From positions 3,260,001-3,324,000 of the forward strand of contig NZ_CP026100.1 of NCBI RefSeq assembly GCF_003722335.1: a DNA stretch of 64,000 bases, read 5' to 3'. Below, piece after piece: positions 40,987 through 49,733 of this stretch. The stretch is from Caulobacter flavus (GTDB lineage: Bacteria > Pseudomonadota > Alphaproteobacteria > Caulobacterales > Caulobacteraceae). Under the pieces are notes generated by a model. The model ran no database searches. It was not told the origin of the DNA and was given only the letters and a program-made list of their open reading frames with translations. A program made the translations under genes and the position numbers. Positions within the stretch are counted from its first letter, which is position 1. The number at the start of each line of letters is the position of its first letter.

Positions 40987-41274
40987 ACCCTTCGGCTCAA
41001 TCCAAGGACCGCGTTGTCGCGCAGCATGGTTTCCGGTCGGTTTTCCGGAAGGGGTTTTCCACAGGTTCGCGGCGTTGATGTCGCCAAGGTCACGCCGCTA
41101 TCGAAGGCGCGCGCAACTTCTCCACCGCCACGGTCGAGGCGCGTGTCCCTAGCGGCATTGCGGAGACAGTCCGGATCAATCGGTCTGGTCATGCAACAGA
41201 ACCTCCAGGCCAGGGTTTTAGTCGGGTGCTCGACTTAATTGTAAAGCTTCCGAGAGTTTCGGCTGGGGTGCGGC
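40987..41274. other. Intergenic region between CZB and response regulator genes
   Basis: No credible gene on either strand. It should hold both divergent promoters; no clear operator palindrome stands out. Confidence 0.3.
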
Positions 41275-41670
41275 ATGGTGGACGATGGGCATTCTCCGCC
41301 CCAAGCACGGCCGCTTATTCTAGTGGTCGAGGACGAGCCGCTCGTCCGCGCGTTGGCCTGTGACATTCTGGAAGACGGCGGGTTTCGCAGCCTGGAGGCC
41401 GGCAGCGCCAGGGAGGCCATCGCGATCATCGCCGCGCGAACCAACATCGCCATCCTGTTCACTGACGTCGACATGCCGGGCGAGATTAACGGCGTCGGCC
41501 TGGCTTACCTTGTTTCCAAGCAGGCCCCCGAGGTCAAAATCGTGGTGACCAGTGGAGCCGGCGCGCGGACGGCGGACGACTTGCCGGCCAATGCGCGCTT
41601 TCTCCTGAAGCCCTATTCGCCCGCGACGCTGATTGACCTGATCGGCGGACTGCTCGCGGCCGAGCGCTAG
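41275..41670 (+). CDS. Single-domain response regulator
   Basis: A 131-residue receiver: LILVVEDEPLVRALACDILE (acidic pocket), AILFTDVDMPGEINGVGLAY (phospho-Asp in TDVDMPG), KIVVTSGAGARTADDLPANA (Thr/Ser switch), RFLLKPYSPATLIDLIGGLL (Lys and aromatic). No output domain is present, so it works by protein interaction, as a phosphate sink or in a phosphorelay. It resembles the receivers on the two hybrid kinases at 34292 and 36234, which makes it a possible partner of orphan kinases. No kinase gene is adjacent. Confidence 0.88.
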   Translation: MVDDGHSPPQARPLILVVEDEPLVRALACDILEDGGFRSLEAGSAREAIAIIAARTNIAILFTDVDMPGEINGVGLAYLVSKQAPEVKIVVTSGAGARTADDLPANARFLLKPYSPATLIDLIGGLLAAER

Positions 41671-41751
41671 GGATCGTCCCGCGGGCGTGCAGCCAGGCGG
41701 TCCCCGCAAGGGAGAGCCTAGCCACCGTTCACGGCCGGACATGCTGTCGGG

Positions 41752-41855
41752 GGGGATCAGGGGCGCGCGCTTGAACTGGTCGGCATTCGCAGCCGTCGCC
41801 ACGATCTTCTGGAAATAGTCGCGGGCTGTGGCGCGGTCTCCTGCCTTTTGAGTGG
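41752..41855 (-). pseudogene. TPR-like C-terminal fragment
   Basis: The minus strand encodes AGDRATARDYFQKIVATAAN, then ADQFKRAPLIPPDSMSG. The first part fits the final helix pair of a tetratricopeptide-repeat protein. No start or intact repeats remain. Confidence 0.3.
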
Positions 41856-41910
41856 TTTTGTGCGTCAGCGACGTTGCGGCAAGTGTTTGCTCCGGGTTCG
41901 CGCCACGTGA

Positions 41911-41985
41911 ACCAGCAAAACCGGCCAGCCCGTTCCGTTCGAGATCACCGAGCCGACGCGAGATGCGCTGGCCGCCTGGCTCTAG
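41911..41985 (+). pseudogene. Tyrosine recombinase fragment
   Basis: Twenty-four codons ending in a TAG read TSKTGQPVPFEITEPTRDAL, then AAWL. The pattern K-T-x-x-P-V-x-F-E-I-T-E-x-T-R-x-A-x-x-x-W is the strand-helix segment just before the catalytic H-x-x-R of many phage and site-specific integrases. It is isolated, so it marks an old insertion site between the response regulator and the efflux operon. Confidence 0.55.
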
Positions 41986-42167
41986 GTTCGAGGACGTCGC
42001 TCGCGAACCCTGAGAACTACGGCGGGCGAGGAGCCAGCACGCCAAATATGCGAAGGTCGGGTTCTTGGAGTGATACGAATGTCCGGTGATGGCGCGGTGC
42101 GGCGGCCGGTCCAAGCTGCTCGTCCAGGGATAGGAGATGGACGAACATTCGGCCGGCCGCCCGGCCG
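41986..42167. other. Spacer after the integrase fragment
   Basis: No gene seen. Possible terminator of the efflux operon could lie in the GC-rich inverted sequence near 42140-42170 (ggccggccgcccggcc), which lacks a T tract on the minus strand. Confidence 0.3.
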
Positions 42168-45100
42168 CTACGGGACCAGGGCTGTTGGCCCGGCGGCCGC
42201 CTGAGGAGCGCTCTTGCTCGGTGAGGTCTTGATCTTGAACCACATGGCGTAGAGCGCCGGCAGGAAGACGAGCGTCAGGATGGTGCCGCCGATCGTGCCG
42301 CCGATCAGCGTGTAGGCCATCGAGGACCAGAACACCGAAAGGGTCAGGGGCATGAAGGCGAACACCGCCGCCAGCGCCGTCAGGATGACCGGCCGGGCTC
42401 GCTGCACCGTGGCTTCGATGACGGCGTGGAAGGGATCCAGACCCTCTCCCTGGTTGATCTGGATCTGGCCGATCAGGATCAGGCTGTTGCGCATGATGAT
42501 GCCGGCCAGGGCGATCAGGCCCAGGATCGCGTTGAACCCGAACGGCTGCTGGAAGATCAGCAGAGTGGGGGCCACCCCCACCAGGGCCAGCGGCGCGGTC
42601 AGCAGCACCATGAACATCGCCGACAGCGACCGGACCTGGAAGATGATCACCACCATCATCAGGATGAACATCAGCGGGAAGACGACCGCCAGGGCGGCGT
42701 TGGCCTTGCCCGCTTCCTCGATGGAGCCGGCCATCTCGATCCTGTAGCCCGTCGGGAGAGTCTTGATGATCGGCTGCAGTTCCTTCTGGACCTGAACCGA
42801 GACGTCCGGCGGCTGCAGGCGCTCGTCGATGTCGCCGCGCACGGTGATCGTGGTCAGGCGGTCGCGGCGGCGCAGGATCGGATCCTCCATGCGGATCTGG
42901 GCCCTGCCGATCTGGTCGAGCGGAATGCGCTCGCCCGCCGCGCCGACCAGGGTGAAGGCGCCGAGCCTGGCCGGATCCAGACGATCCTGGCCGCTGGTCC
43001 GGGCGACGACTTCCACCGAACGGATGTCCTCGCGCACCTGGGTTACAGGGACGCCGCTGAGCAGGAACTGCAGCTGCTGGGAGGCGTCGGCGGAGCTTAG
43101 GCCGAAGGCGCGCAGGCGGTCCTGGTCGAGCACGAAATTGACGGTCGGCACGCGCTCGCCCCAGTCGGTGTTGACCTGACGCATGCCTTGGTTGGTCAGC
43201 ATGACGCCCTTGACCTGTTCGGCGATCTCGCGGACGCGGTCGGCGTTCGGTCCCATGACCCGGAAGGCCACCGGGAAGGGGGAGGGCGGGCCGAACACGA
43301 TCTGGGTGGCGCGCAGCCTTGCGCCCGGAACCGCGCCCTCCGCCGCAAACTGGCGGAAACGCTTCTTGAGGGCGTCGCGCGCCTTCTCGTTTGGCGTCAG
43401 CACCACAATCTTGGCGAAGGACGGGTCCGGAAGCTCGGGCGAAATGGCTAGGAAGAAGCGCGGCGCGCCCTGGCCAATGTAGCTGGTGACGATTTGGGCC
43501 TCGGGCTGTTTGGCCAGCCACGTCTCGACCTTGGCCACGGCCTGGCTGGTGGAGCCGATGCTTTGCCCCTCGGGCATCTGCACCTCGATCAGCACCTCGG
43601 GGCGGTCCGATCCGGGGAAGAACTGCTGCTTGATCGCGCCCATCATCAGGACCGCGACCACCATGGCCGCGCCGACGCCGGCCGCGACCTTGAAGCGGTT
43701 CTCCACCGTCCAGGTGACCATCGCGCGAAGCTTGCGGTAGCGCGGGGTGTCGTAGATCGCCCCGTGGCCGCCCTCGATCGGCTTGATCTTGGGGATCATC
43801 AGGACGCCCAGATAAGGCGTGAAGATCACCGCCACGAACCACGAGGTGATCAGGGCGAAGGCCACCACCCAGAAGATGTTGCCGGCGTATTCGCCAGCGG
43901 TGGACTTGGCGAAGCCCACCGGCATCAGGCCGATGATGGTCACCAGGGTGCCGGCCAGCATCGGGGCGGCGGTGTGGCCCCAGGCATAGGTCGCCGCCGA
44001 GATCCGGTCCTTGCCCTCTTCCATCTTCACCACGATCGTCTCGATGATGATGATGGCGTCGTCGACCAGAAGGCCTAGCGACAGGATCAGCGCGCCCAGG
44101 GTGATGCGGTCGAAGTCTCGGCCGGTGACCAGCATGATGACGAAGACGCCGGCCAGGGTCAGCGGCACGGCCATGGCCACCACCACGCCGACCCGGAAGC
44201 CCAGGCTGATCAGGCTGACCACGATGACCACGGCCAGGGCCACGAAGAACTTCAGCATGAACTCGTCATAGGCCTCGGCGATGTTCACCGCCTGGTCGGT
44301 GATCTTCGAAAAGCTCATGCCCAGCGGCATCTGCGCGGAAATGGCCTTGGCTTCCTTCTCGAGGTTCTTGCCCAGCTCCAGGCCGTTGAAGCGGTCCTTC
44401 ATCACCACGCTCAGCACGATGGCCGGCTCGCCGCCGTTGCGGATCAGGAAGGTGGCCGGGTCCTCGTAGCCGCGCTTGACCTGCGCGATATCGGACAGCT
44501 TCAGGGTGCGGCCGCCGACCACGATCGGCGTCTCCTTGATCTTCTCCAGGCTGTCGAGCGCGCCGTCGAGGCGGATCTGCACCTGCGGGCCTTGCGTCTC
44601 GATGGCGCCCGCCGGGGTGACGAGGTTGCGGGCGTTGAGGGCGGAGAGGATTTCGGTGGGGCTGACCCCCAGCGTGGCCAGGCGGGCCTGGCTGAATTCC
44701 ACGAAGATCTTCTGCGGCTGTTCGCCGACGATCTGGACCTTCTTGACGCCGGGCACATGCAGCAGCCGCTGGCGCAGGATCTCGGCCTGACGGACCAGCA
44801 GGCGCTGAGGCTCGCCCTTGGCCTTCAGCGCATAAAGCGCGAAGGAGACGTCGCCGTACTCGTCATTGACGAAGGGGCCCAGCACGCCGCGCGGCAGGTT
44901 GGGCGCTTCGTCGGCCATCTTCTTACGGGTCTGGTAGAACTGCTCCTGCAGCTCCCTGGCCGGGATCTGGTCCTTCAGGGTCAGGGTGGTGAAGGCAAGG
45001 CCGGGGCGCGTGAAGGTCTCGCTGCGGTCGTACCACTTCAGCTCCTGCATCCGCTTTTCCAGCGGCTCGGCCACCTGGTCCTGCATCTCCTGGGCGGTGG

Positions 45101-45266
45101 CGCCGGGCCAGGCGCTGACGATGGTCATGACCTTGATCGAGAAGCTGGGATCTTCTGCCCGGCCCAGCTTCATGAAGGCGAAGGCGCCGGCGAAGGTCAT
45201 GGCGATGATCAGGAAAAGCGTGATCGATCGCTCGCGGACCGCCAGGGCGGAAAGGTTGAAGTTCAT
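42168..45266 (-). CDS. RND efflux pump inner-membrane protein (AcrB/MexB superfamily, HAE1)
   Basis: A 1032-residue RND transporter of 12 membrane helices and two large periplasmic loops. It begins MNFNLSALAVRERSITLFLI. TM4 carries the proton relay Asp pair in SLGLLVDDAIIIIETIVVKM; periplasmic porter parts include AWPGATAQEMQDQVAEPLEK and the second copy QMPEGQ. C-terminal half: NAILGLIALAGIIMRNSLIL, QRARPVILTALAAVFAFMPL. Drug or solvent extrusion driven by proton entry is expected; the exact substrate range is unknown. Its start overlaps the adaptor gene stop (ATGA). Order adaptor-pump with TetR and NodT-type outer membrane factor upstream makes a complete tripartite system. Confidence 0.95.
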   Translation of the reverse strand: MNFNLSALAVRERSITLFLIIAMTFAGAFAFMKLGRAEDPSFSIKVMTIVSAWPGATAQEMQDQVAEPLEKRMQELKWYDRSETFTRPGLAFTTLTLKDQIPARELQEQFYQTRKKMADEAPNLPRGVLGPFVNDEYGDVSFALYALKAKGEPQRLLVRQAEILRQRLLHVPGVKKVQIVGEQPQKIFVEFSQARLATLGVSPTEILSALNARNLVTPAGAIETQGPQVQIRLDGALDSLEKIKETPIVVGGRTLKLSDIAQVKRGYEDPATFLIRNGGEPAIVLSVVMKDRFNGLELGKNLEKEAKAISAQMPLGMSFSKITDQAVNIAEAYDEFMLKFFVALAVVIVVSLISLGFRVGVVVAMAVPLTLAGVFVIMLVTGRDFDRITLGALILSLGLLVDDAIIIIETIVVKMEEGKDRISAATYAWGHTAAPMLAGTLVTIIGLMPVGFAKSTAGEYAGNIFWVVAFALITSWFVAVIFTPYLGVLMIPKIKPIEGGHGAIYDTPRYRKLRAMVTWTVENRFKVAAGVGAAMVVAVLMMGAIKQQFFPGSDRPEVLIEVQMPEGQSIGSTSQAVAKVETWLAKQPEAQIVTSYIGQGAPRFFLAISPELPDPSFAKIVVLTPNEKARDALKKRFRQFAAEGAVPGARLRATQIVFGPPSPFPVAFRVMGPNADRVREIAEQVKGVMLTNQGMRQVNTDWGERVPTVNFVLDQDRLRAFGLSSADASQQLQFLLSGVPVTQVREDIRSVEVVARTSGQDRLDPARLGAFTLVGAAGERIPLDQIGRAQIRMEDPILRRRDRLTTITVRGDIDERLQPPDVSVQVQKELQPIIKTLPTGYRIEMAGSIEEAGKANAALAVVFPLMFILMMVVIIFQVRSLSAMFMVLLTAPLALVGVAPTLLIFQQPFGFNAILGLIALAGIIMRNSLILIGQIQINQGEGLDPFHAVIEATVQRARPVILTALAAVFAFMPLTLSVFWSSMAYTLIGGTIGGTILTLVFLPALYAMWFKIKTSPSKSAPQAAAGPTALVP

Positions 45267-46351
45267 TGCGCCGCTCCAGCTTGGACGCGGACGCGCTGGC
45301 CCTGGTGGAGCAGGTGGGCGCCCAGCGCCACGAACCGCTCGCCGCCGTTCAGGCCGTGGGTGATGGTCACGGTCTCGGCGCCGACGGCGGCCACCTGGAC
45401 AGGCCGCCAGTCCACCGTCGATGCGCCCGGCTTGACGATCCAGACGCCCGCGCCCTTGCCGGTGTCGTAGAGCGCGCCGATCGGAGCCTCCACGCCCGCG
45501 GTCGCTGCGCCCGGCTGGGCCGGCAGGGCCACGACCATGGTCGAGCCCAGCGGCGCCTGGGCGGCCGGGCCGCTCAGCACGTACTTGGCCTCGAAGGTGC
45601 GGGTGCGCGGGTCGGCCGCGTCGGAGAGCTGGCGAAGCCGGGCCTGGCCGAGCTTGTCGCCGTCGAAGGCGAACGTCTGGGCCGCGGAGCCGAGAGCGGG
45701 GCGGACGGTCTCGGGCAGGGCGACCGTGGCTTCGCGCGGGCCGGCATGGGCCAGGCGAACGACCGGCTGGCCCGCGGCCACCACCTGACCGGGCTCGGCC
45801 AGGGTCTCGACCACCACGCCGTCGGCGTCGGCGATCAGGACGGCGTAGCCGGCGGTGTTGCGCGACAGCCGCGCCTGGGCTTCGGCGGCGTCCAGTTGGG
45901 CCTTGGCGGCGTCGGCGGCGGCCTTGGCCTGGTCGTAGGCGATCGCCGAGATCGCTCCGGCCGCGACCAGTCCGCGAAGGCGCTTCTCGTCGGCGGCCGT
46001 CTGCACGGCCACGGCGCGGGCCGCCGCGACCAGATCGGTCTGAGCCGAGACGGCCAGGGCGTAGTCGGTGGCGTCTATCCGCATCAGCGGCTGCCCGCGC
46101 CGCACGGTCTGACCCGCGTCTACGAGGCGCGCCACCACCTTGCCGGCGACCCGGAAGCCCAGGTCGCTCTGCACGCGGGCTGTGACCACCCCGCTGAACC
46201 GCCGCTCGCCGCCAGCCGCCGGACCGGCGGTGGCGACACGAACGAGCGGCGGCGCGGTGCGCGGGTCGTCCGCGCCGGCTTTGCCGCCGCAGGCGGCCAG
46301 AGGCGCCAGACCGCCCAACAGCAGGGCGGCAAGAAGGGTGCGAGACGACAT
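45263..46351 (-). CDS. RND periplasmic adaptor (membrane fusion protein)
   Basis: A 362-residue lipoprotein-like adaptor: LLAALLLGGLAPLAACGGKA places a lipobox Cys at about residue 21. Barrel-sandwich parts RFSGVVTARVQSDLGFRVAG and KVVARLVDAGQTVRRGQPLM pair with a short coiled coil (AAADAAKAQLDAAEAQARLS), the lipoyl return TAGYAVLIADADGVVVETLA, a beta-barrel part (GTMVVALPAQPG-like) and the membrane-proximal end HGLNGGERFVALGAHLLHQG. Its role is to link the pump to the outer membrane channel. A strong palindrome lies 44 bp upstream of its start, matching the one at the NodT gene, which indicates TetR control. Confidence 0.93.
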   Translation of the reverse strand: MSSRTLLAALLLGGLAPLAACGGKAGADDPRTAPPLVRVATAGPAAGGERRFSGVVTARVQSDLGFRVAGKVVARLVDAGQTVRRGQPLMRIDATDYALAVSAQTDLVAAARAVAVQTAADEKRLRGLVAAGAISAIAYDQAKAAADAAKAQLDAAEAQARLSRNTAGYAVLIADADGVVVETLAEPGQVVAAGQPVVRLAHAGPREATVALPETVRPALGSAAQTFAFDGDKLGQARLRQLSDAADPRTRTFEAKYVLSGPAAQAPLGSTMVVALPAQPGAATAGVEAPIGALYDTGKGAGVWIVKPGASTVDWRPVQVAAVGAETVTITHGLNGGERFVALGAHLLHQGQRVRVQAGAAQ

Positions 46352-46394
46352 GGCTTAAGGGTCCTGCCTGAACGGAAGGCGCTTAAGCTCGTGT

Positions 46395-46424
46395 CTTGTG
46401 ACCAAATTGTCAACTGGTCACAAG
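46395..46424. promoter_or_regulatory. TetR operator upstream of the adaptor gene
   Basis: Perfect inverted repeat: cttgtgacca, ten-base spacer, tggtcacaag. Its core gtgacca-N10-tggtcac recurs with the same spacing at 47106-47129. Confidence 0.85.
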
Positions 46425-46441
46425 TTGAAGAAGGCGGGGCG

Positions 46442-47065
46442 TTACGGCGCGAGGCTGCGCAGCACGAGGTTGATGACCTTGGCCGGATCCTCGGGCAGGC
46501 CCTCCAGATTGTGCTTGAGCATCAGCGGGTTCATGAAGCTCAGCATGGCCAGCAGGATGGCTTCGCACGTCTCGTCGATCGGCGTCTTGCGCTCGAATTC
46601 GCCCGTCTCGCGGCCCAGGAGAATGATCTCCTTGAGGCGTTCTTCCGCACTGGCGAGATAGGCCGTCACCGGGGGCCAGCGCTCCTCGGCGGCGTGCGCG
46701 GCGATGTCGTGGAGCATCTTCTCTTCGAAGATGAGCTCGACGCTCTTTGCGATTATGCCGTTGAAAAATCGACGCAGTTTCTCCGCGGCGGATTTTCCTT
46801 CGGCCATGCTGACGTCACCGGACTCGATAATCTTCTCCAGGCACTGGGCGCAGATCGCCTGGCCGATCGCCTGCTTGGAGTCGAAGAACTTGTAGATGTA
46901 GGCCTTGGAGAAGCCGATCGCCTTGGCCAGGTCCGCGACCGTGGTCTTGCCATAGCCGAAGCGGCTGAAATGGGCCCGCGCCGCATCGACGATCTGGTCG
47001 CGAATGCCGTGTTCGAGGGGGCCGCGCTGGCCCGCCGCAGGCGGGGAGGGGTCGGTCGTGTTCAT
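46442..47065 (-). CDS. TetR-family repressor of the RND system
   Basis: A 207-residue TetR protein. DNA-binding domain at about residues 20-65: IRDQIVDAARAHFSRFGYGK, TTVADLAKAIGFSKAYIYKF, FDSKQAIGQAICAQCL. The C-terminal ligand domain is helical (FFNGIIAKSVELIFEEKMLH, EERLKEIILLGRETGEFERK, ILLAMLSFMNPLMLKHNLEG). Start 47065 is chosen over 47113 because the earlier codons overlap the second operator. It lies between two matching operators that flank it, so it most likely represses both the adaptor-pump operon and the NodT gene, and itself. Ligand binding would release it, as in AcrR- or NalC-type control. Confidence 0.88.
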   Translation of the reverse strand: MNTTDPSPPAAGQRGPLEHGIRDQIVDAARAHFSRFGYGKTTVADLAKAIGFSKAYIYKFFDSKQAIGQAICAQCLEKIIESGDVSMAEGKSAAEKLRRFFNGIIAKSVELIFEEKMLHDIAAHAAEERWPPVTAYLASAEERLKEIILLGRETGEFERKTPIDETCEAILLAMLSFMNPLMLKHNLEGLPEDPAKVINLVLRSLAP

Positions 47066-47105
47066 GCCCGGCAGGCTAGCATCGGCCGCGGAGATTGACA
47101 AACGA

Positions 47106-47129
47106 GTGACCATTATAGAAATTGGTCAC
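47106..47129. promoter_or_regulatory. TetR operator between tetR and NodT gene
   Basis: gtgacca, ten bases, tggtcac. It lies 41 bp upstream of the TetR start and 28 bp upstream of the NodT start, so it can control both divergent genes. Confidence 0.8.
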
Positions 47130-47156
47130 AATCCATTTGCGCTTAGCGAGACTCCC

Positions 47157-48593
47157 ATGCGCTCCGTCCGTCTTTCGGCCCTGCTGAGCGCCGCCAGCGC
47201 CGTTCTCCTTTCGGGCTGCGCCGTTGGTCCTGACTATGTCGCGCCGCCCGCGCCCCAGGCGAGCGCCTTCATGGCCCAGCCGGCCGTGGCGGCTCGCGCG
47301 GCGGCCCCGGCGCCGGCCGACGCCTGGTGGCGGGGCTTCAACGATCCCGTCCTCGACCGGCTGGTCGGCAGAGCCTTGGCCCAGAACCTCGATCTGGCCC
47401 AGGCCGCCGCTCGCGTGACCCAAGCGCGCGCCGGGCTCCGCGCGGCGACGGCGGCGTTGCTGCCGTCGGCCTCGATCCAGGCCCAAGGCGTGGCCAACCA
47501 CGCTTCGACCCAGACGCCGACGGGCCGCCTGCTGGCCGCTACGCCTGGTTTCGATCGCGACGGCTCCCTCTATGAAGGCGACCTGGTCGCCGGCTGGGAG
47601 CTCGACGTCTTCGGCGGAACCCGCCGCGATCGCGAGGCGGCGCTGGCCCGCTACGACGCGGCCAAGGCCGGCGTCGCGGCCGCCAGGCTGGCCGTCGCCG
47701 CCCAGACGGCCGACACCTACATGCTGGTGCGCGGCCTGCAGGAGCGCCTGGCCGTCGCCCGCCGCCAGGTCGAGACCCAGGCGAGGCTCGTCGACACCGT
47801 GCGGCTTCAGTACGACCACGGCGCGGCCGCCGATCTCCAGCTGCAACAGGCCCAGGGCGCCCTGGCCCAGACCCGCGCCGGCATACCCGTCCTCGAGGAA
47901 GGGCTGGAGGCTGCGCTGAACGCCATGGACGTGATCCAGGGCGCCCAGCCTGGGACCTACCGGGCCGAACTGGTCACGGCGACGGCGATCCCCGTCGCGC
48001 CGGGCCTGACCGACGCCGGCGGTCCGGCCGGGCTGCTGCGTCGCCGGCCCGACCTGGTGGTCGCCGAGCAGCGCCTGCGCGCCAGCAACGCCGAGGTGGG
48101 TTCGGCCCTTTCGCAGTACTTCCCCAAGGTTTCACTGAGCGGTCTGGTCGGCACGGCGACCACCAGCAGCGCCACCCTGTTCGAGGGCTCGGCGACCCAG
48201 GCGCAAGGCGTGCTGGGCCTGCGCTGGCGGTTGTTCGACTTCGGTCGCGTCGGCGCCGAGGTCAAGGCCGCGCACGGGCGTAAGGCCGAGGCTTTGGCGG
48301 CCTATCAGCAGGCCGTGCTGCGGGCGAGCGAGGATGTCGAGAACGCCTTCGTCAGCCTGGTCAAGCGCGAGGACCAGGCGCGCGCCTTGTCCAGCGGAGA
48401 GGCCTCCCTGGCCAGGGCCCGCACGGCCTCGCAGGTCGCCTACGAGGCCGGCGCGGTCAGTCTGGTCGAGGTGCTGGACGCCGACGCCCGGCTCCTTGCC
48501 GTACGCGACGCCCGCGCTCAGGCCCGGACCGAGGCGGCGCGCGCGGCGATCCGGTCCTTCCAGGCCCTGGGCGGGGGCTGGAGCGTGTCCTGA
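47157..48593 (+). CDS. Outer-membrane efflux lipoprotein, NodT family
   Basis: A 478-residue outer membrane factor. The signal sequence SALLSAASAVLLSGCAVGPD has a lipobox with Cys, followed by YVAPPAP and DAWWRGFNDPVLDRLVGRAL, the standard NodT/OprM start. Coiled-coil helices include NLDLAQAAARVTQARAGLRA and QTADTYMLVRGLQERLAVAR; the conserved loop GPAGLLRRRPDLVVAEQRLR and the second copy FPKVSLSGLVG follow. It forms the trimeric channel for the RND pump encoded on the other side of the TetR gene; the repeated operators support joint regulation. The start at 47157 puts the signal peptide properly. Confidence 0.93.
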   Translation: MRSVRLSALLSAASAVLLSGCAVGPDYVAPPAPQASAFMAQPAVAARAAAPAPADAWWRGFNDPVLDRLVGRALAQNLDLAQAAARVTQARAGLRAATAALLPSASIQAQGVANHASTQTPTGRLLAATPGFDRDGSLYEGDLVAGWELDVFGGTRRDREAALARYDAAKAGVAAARLAVAAQTADTYMLVRGLQERLAVARRQVETQARLVDTVRLQYDHGAAADLQLQQAQGALAQTRAGIPVLEEGLEAALNAMDVIQGAQPGTYRAELVTATAIPVAPGLTDAGGPAGLLRRRPDLVVAEQRLRASNAEVGSALSQYFPKVSLSGLVGTATTSSATLFEGSATQAQGVLGLRWRLFDFGRVGAEVKAAHGRKAEALAAYQQAVLRASEDVENAFVSLVKREDQARALSSGEASLARARTASQVAYEAGAVSLVEVLDADARLLAVRDARAQARTEAARAAIRSFQALGGGWSVS

Positions 48594-48664
48594 CGGGCGC
48601 ATCGGTCGGCGGCGTATCCGGCCTGCAGGCCAACTTCAACCATTCGCACGCGGAGCCTATCAAC

Positions 48665-49558
48665 ATGGAAGACGTCATCATCATCGGCGGCAGCTTTGCT
48701 GGTCTCGCCGCCGCCCTGCAGCTTGGCCGCGCCCGCCGAAAGGTCACGGTTCTCGATACCGGCCAGCGGCGTAACCGCTTTGCGGGCCGCTCGCACGGTG
48801 TGCTCGGTCACGATCACAAGCCCCCGTCAGACATCTGGGCCGAGGCGCGCCAGCAGCTCGCGCGCTATCCCACGATCACGCTGCTCAACGCCCGCGCAGA
48901 CAGCATCACCGGCGCCATCGATAACTTCTCCGTCCTCACTGGCGATGGCGAAAGCCTTGGCGCGCGCCGCCTGATCCTGAGCTATGGCGTTGTGGACCAG
49001 ATGCCGGATGTTCCGGGCTTCGCCGAAAACTGGGGCGCATCCGTCATCCCGTGCCCCTATTGCGACGGCTTCGAGGTTGCAGGCCAGCATTGGGGCCTTG
49101 TCTGGTCGGGTCCGCAGTCAATGAATCAGGTCAAGCTGTTTGACGATTGGACCGACCGCCTGACGGTCTTCGCCGATGGCCACGACATTCCTCCCGACGT
49201 CCGCGCAGACTTGGCGCGCCGTAACACGCCTGTCGTCGATGGCCGGATCACCGGGATCGCCCGTCATGGCGACCATGGCGCCACCGTCAAGCTCGACACC
49301 GGCGCCGATGCCGTGGTCGACATCCTGTTCGCCCATCCGCGTACCAAGCCGTCCGCAAGTCTGCATGACTCGCTGAGCCTGGCCACGGTCGATACGTCGA
49401 CCGGCATCGCCCTCAAGACCGACGAGCGTCGCGAAACCAGTATGCCCGGCGTCTACGCCGCCGGCGACCTCGCCAACCCCGGAATTCCCTCGGTCACCAC
49501 AGCGGTCTGGCAGGGCGCAATGGCCGGTATTTTCGCCCAGCAGTCTATGCTGGTTTGA
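48665..49558 (+). CDS. Thioredoxin-reductase-like FAD oxidoreductase
   Basis: A 297-residue flavoprotein: FAD site VIIIGGSFAGLAAALQLGRA, RRKVTVLDTG, RNRFAGRSHGVLGHD; redox motif CPYCDGFE with Cys130 and Cys133; and C-terminal FAD site TSMPGVYAAGDLANPGIPSV. The NADPH motif normally GxGxSA is replaced by LVWSGPQSMNQVKLF, which is unusual, so the electron donor may differ. Length and motif order match the group of ferredoxin- or bacillithiol-type TrxR-like proteins. It follows the efflux channel gene by 71 bp on the same strand and may be cotranscribed. Confidence 0.85.
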   Translation: MEDVIIIGGSFAGLAAALQLGRARRKVTVLDTGQRRNRFAGRSHGVLGHDHKPPSDIWAEARQQLARYPTITLLNARADSITGAIDNFSVLTGDGESLGARRLILSYGVVDQMPDVPGFAENWGASVIPCPYCDGFEVAGQHWGLVWSGPQSMNQVKLFDDWTDRLTVFADGHDIPPDVRADLARRNTPVVDGRITGIARHGDHGATVKLDTGADAVVDILFAHPRTKPSASLHDSLSLATVDTSTGIALKTDERRETSMPGVYAAGDLANPGIPSVTTAVWQGAMAGIFAQQSMLV

Positions 49559-49596
49559 GGGGACAATATTCAGGCGCACGCCGCCAATAGCGCAAG

Positions 49597-49695
49597 TCAG
49601 GGAAGGTCGTGTTCCTGGAGCCATTCCAACGACTGCTCATGGCGCTTGGCCGCCTCACATGGCGGAGCTCCGCATCGCCCGTACCGGCGCTTCAT
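49597..49695 (-). pseudogene. Short frame with LQEHD segment, degraded SEC-C-type gene
   Basis: A 32-residue frame, MKRRYGRCGAPPCEAAKRHE, then QSLEWLQEHDLP. The RHExxLxWLQEHD segment matches HLLPLAHLQEHD of the SEC-C remnant at 24004-24147 and THLQEQD-like sequence near 51074. It probably is the middle of a lost small zinc protein gene. Confidence 0.35.
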
Positions 49696-49733
49696 GCGGC
49701 TCACTTATCGGATGGCGAGCGGCGCCCCGCCGA

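Noticed and set aside
41320..43842. 840-codon minus-strand frame across the response regulator and RND end
   Set aside because: Most of it is an out-of-frame reading of the RND pump gene; only a short TPR-like piece at 41752-41855 looked real.
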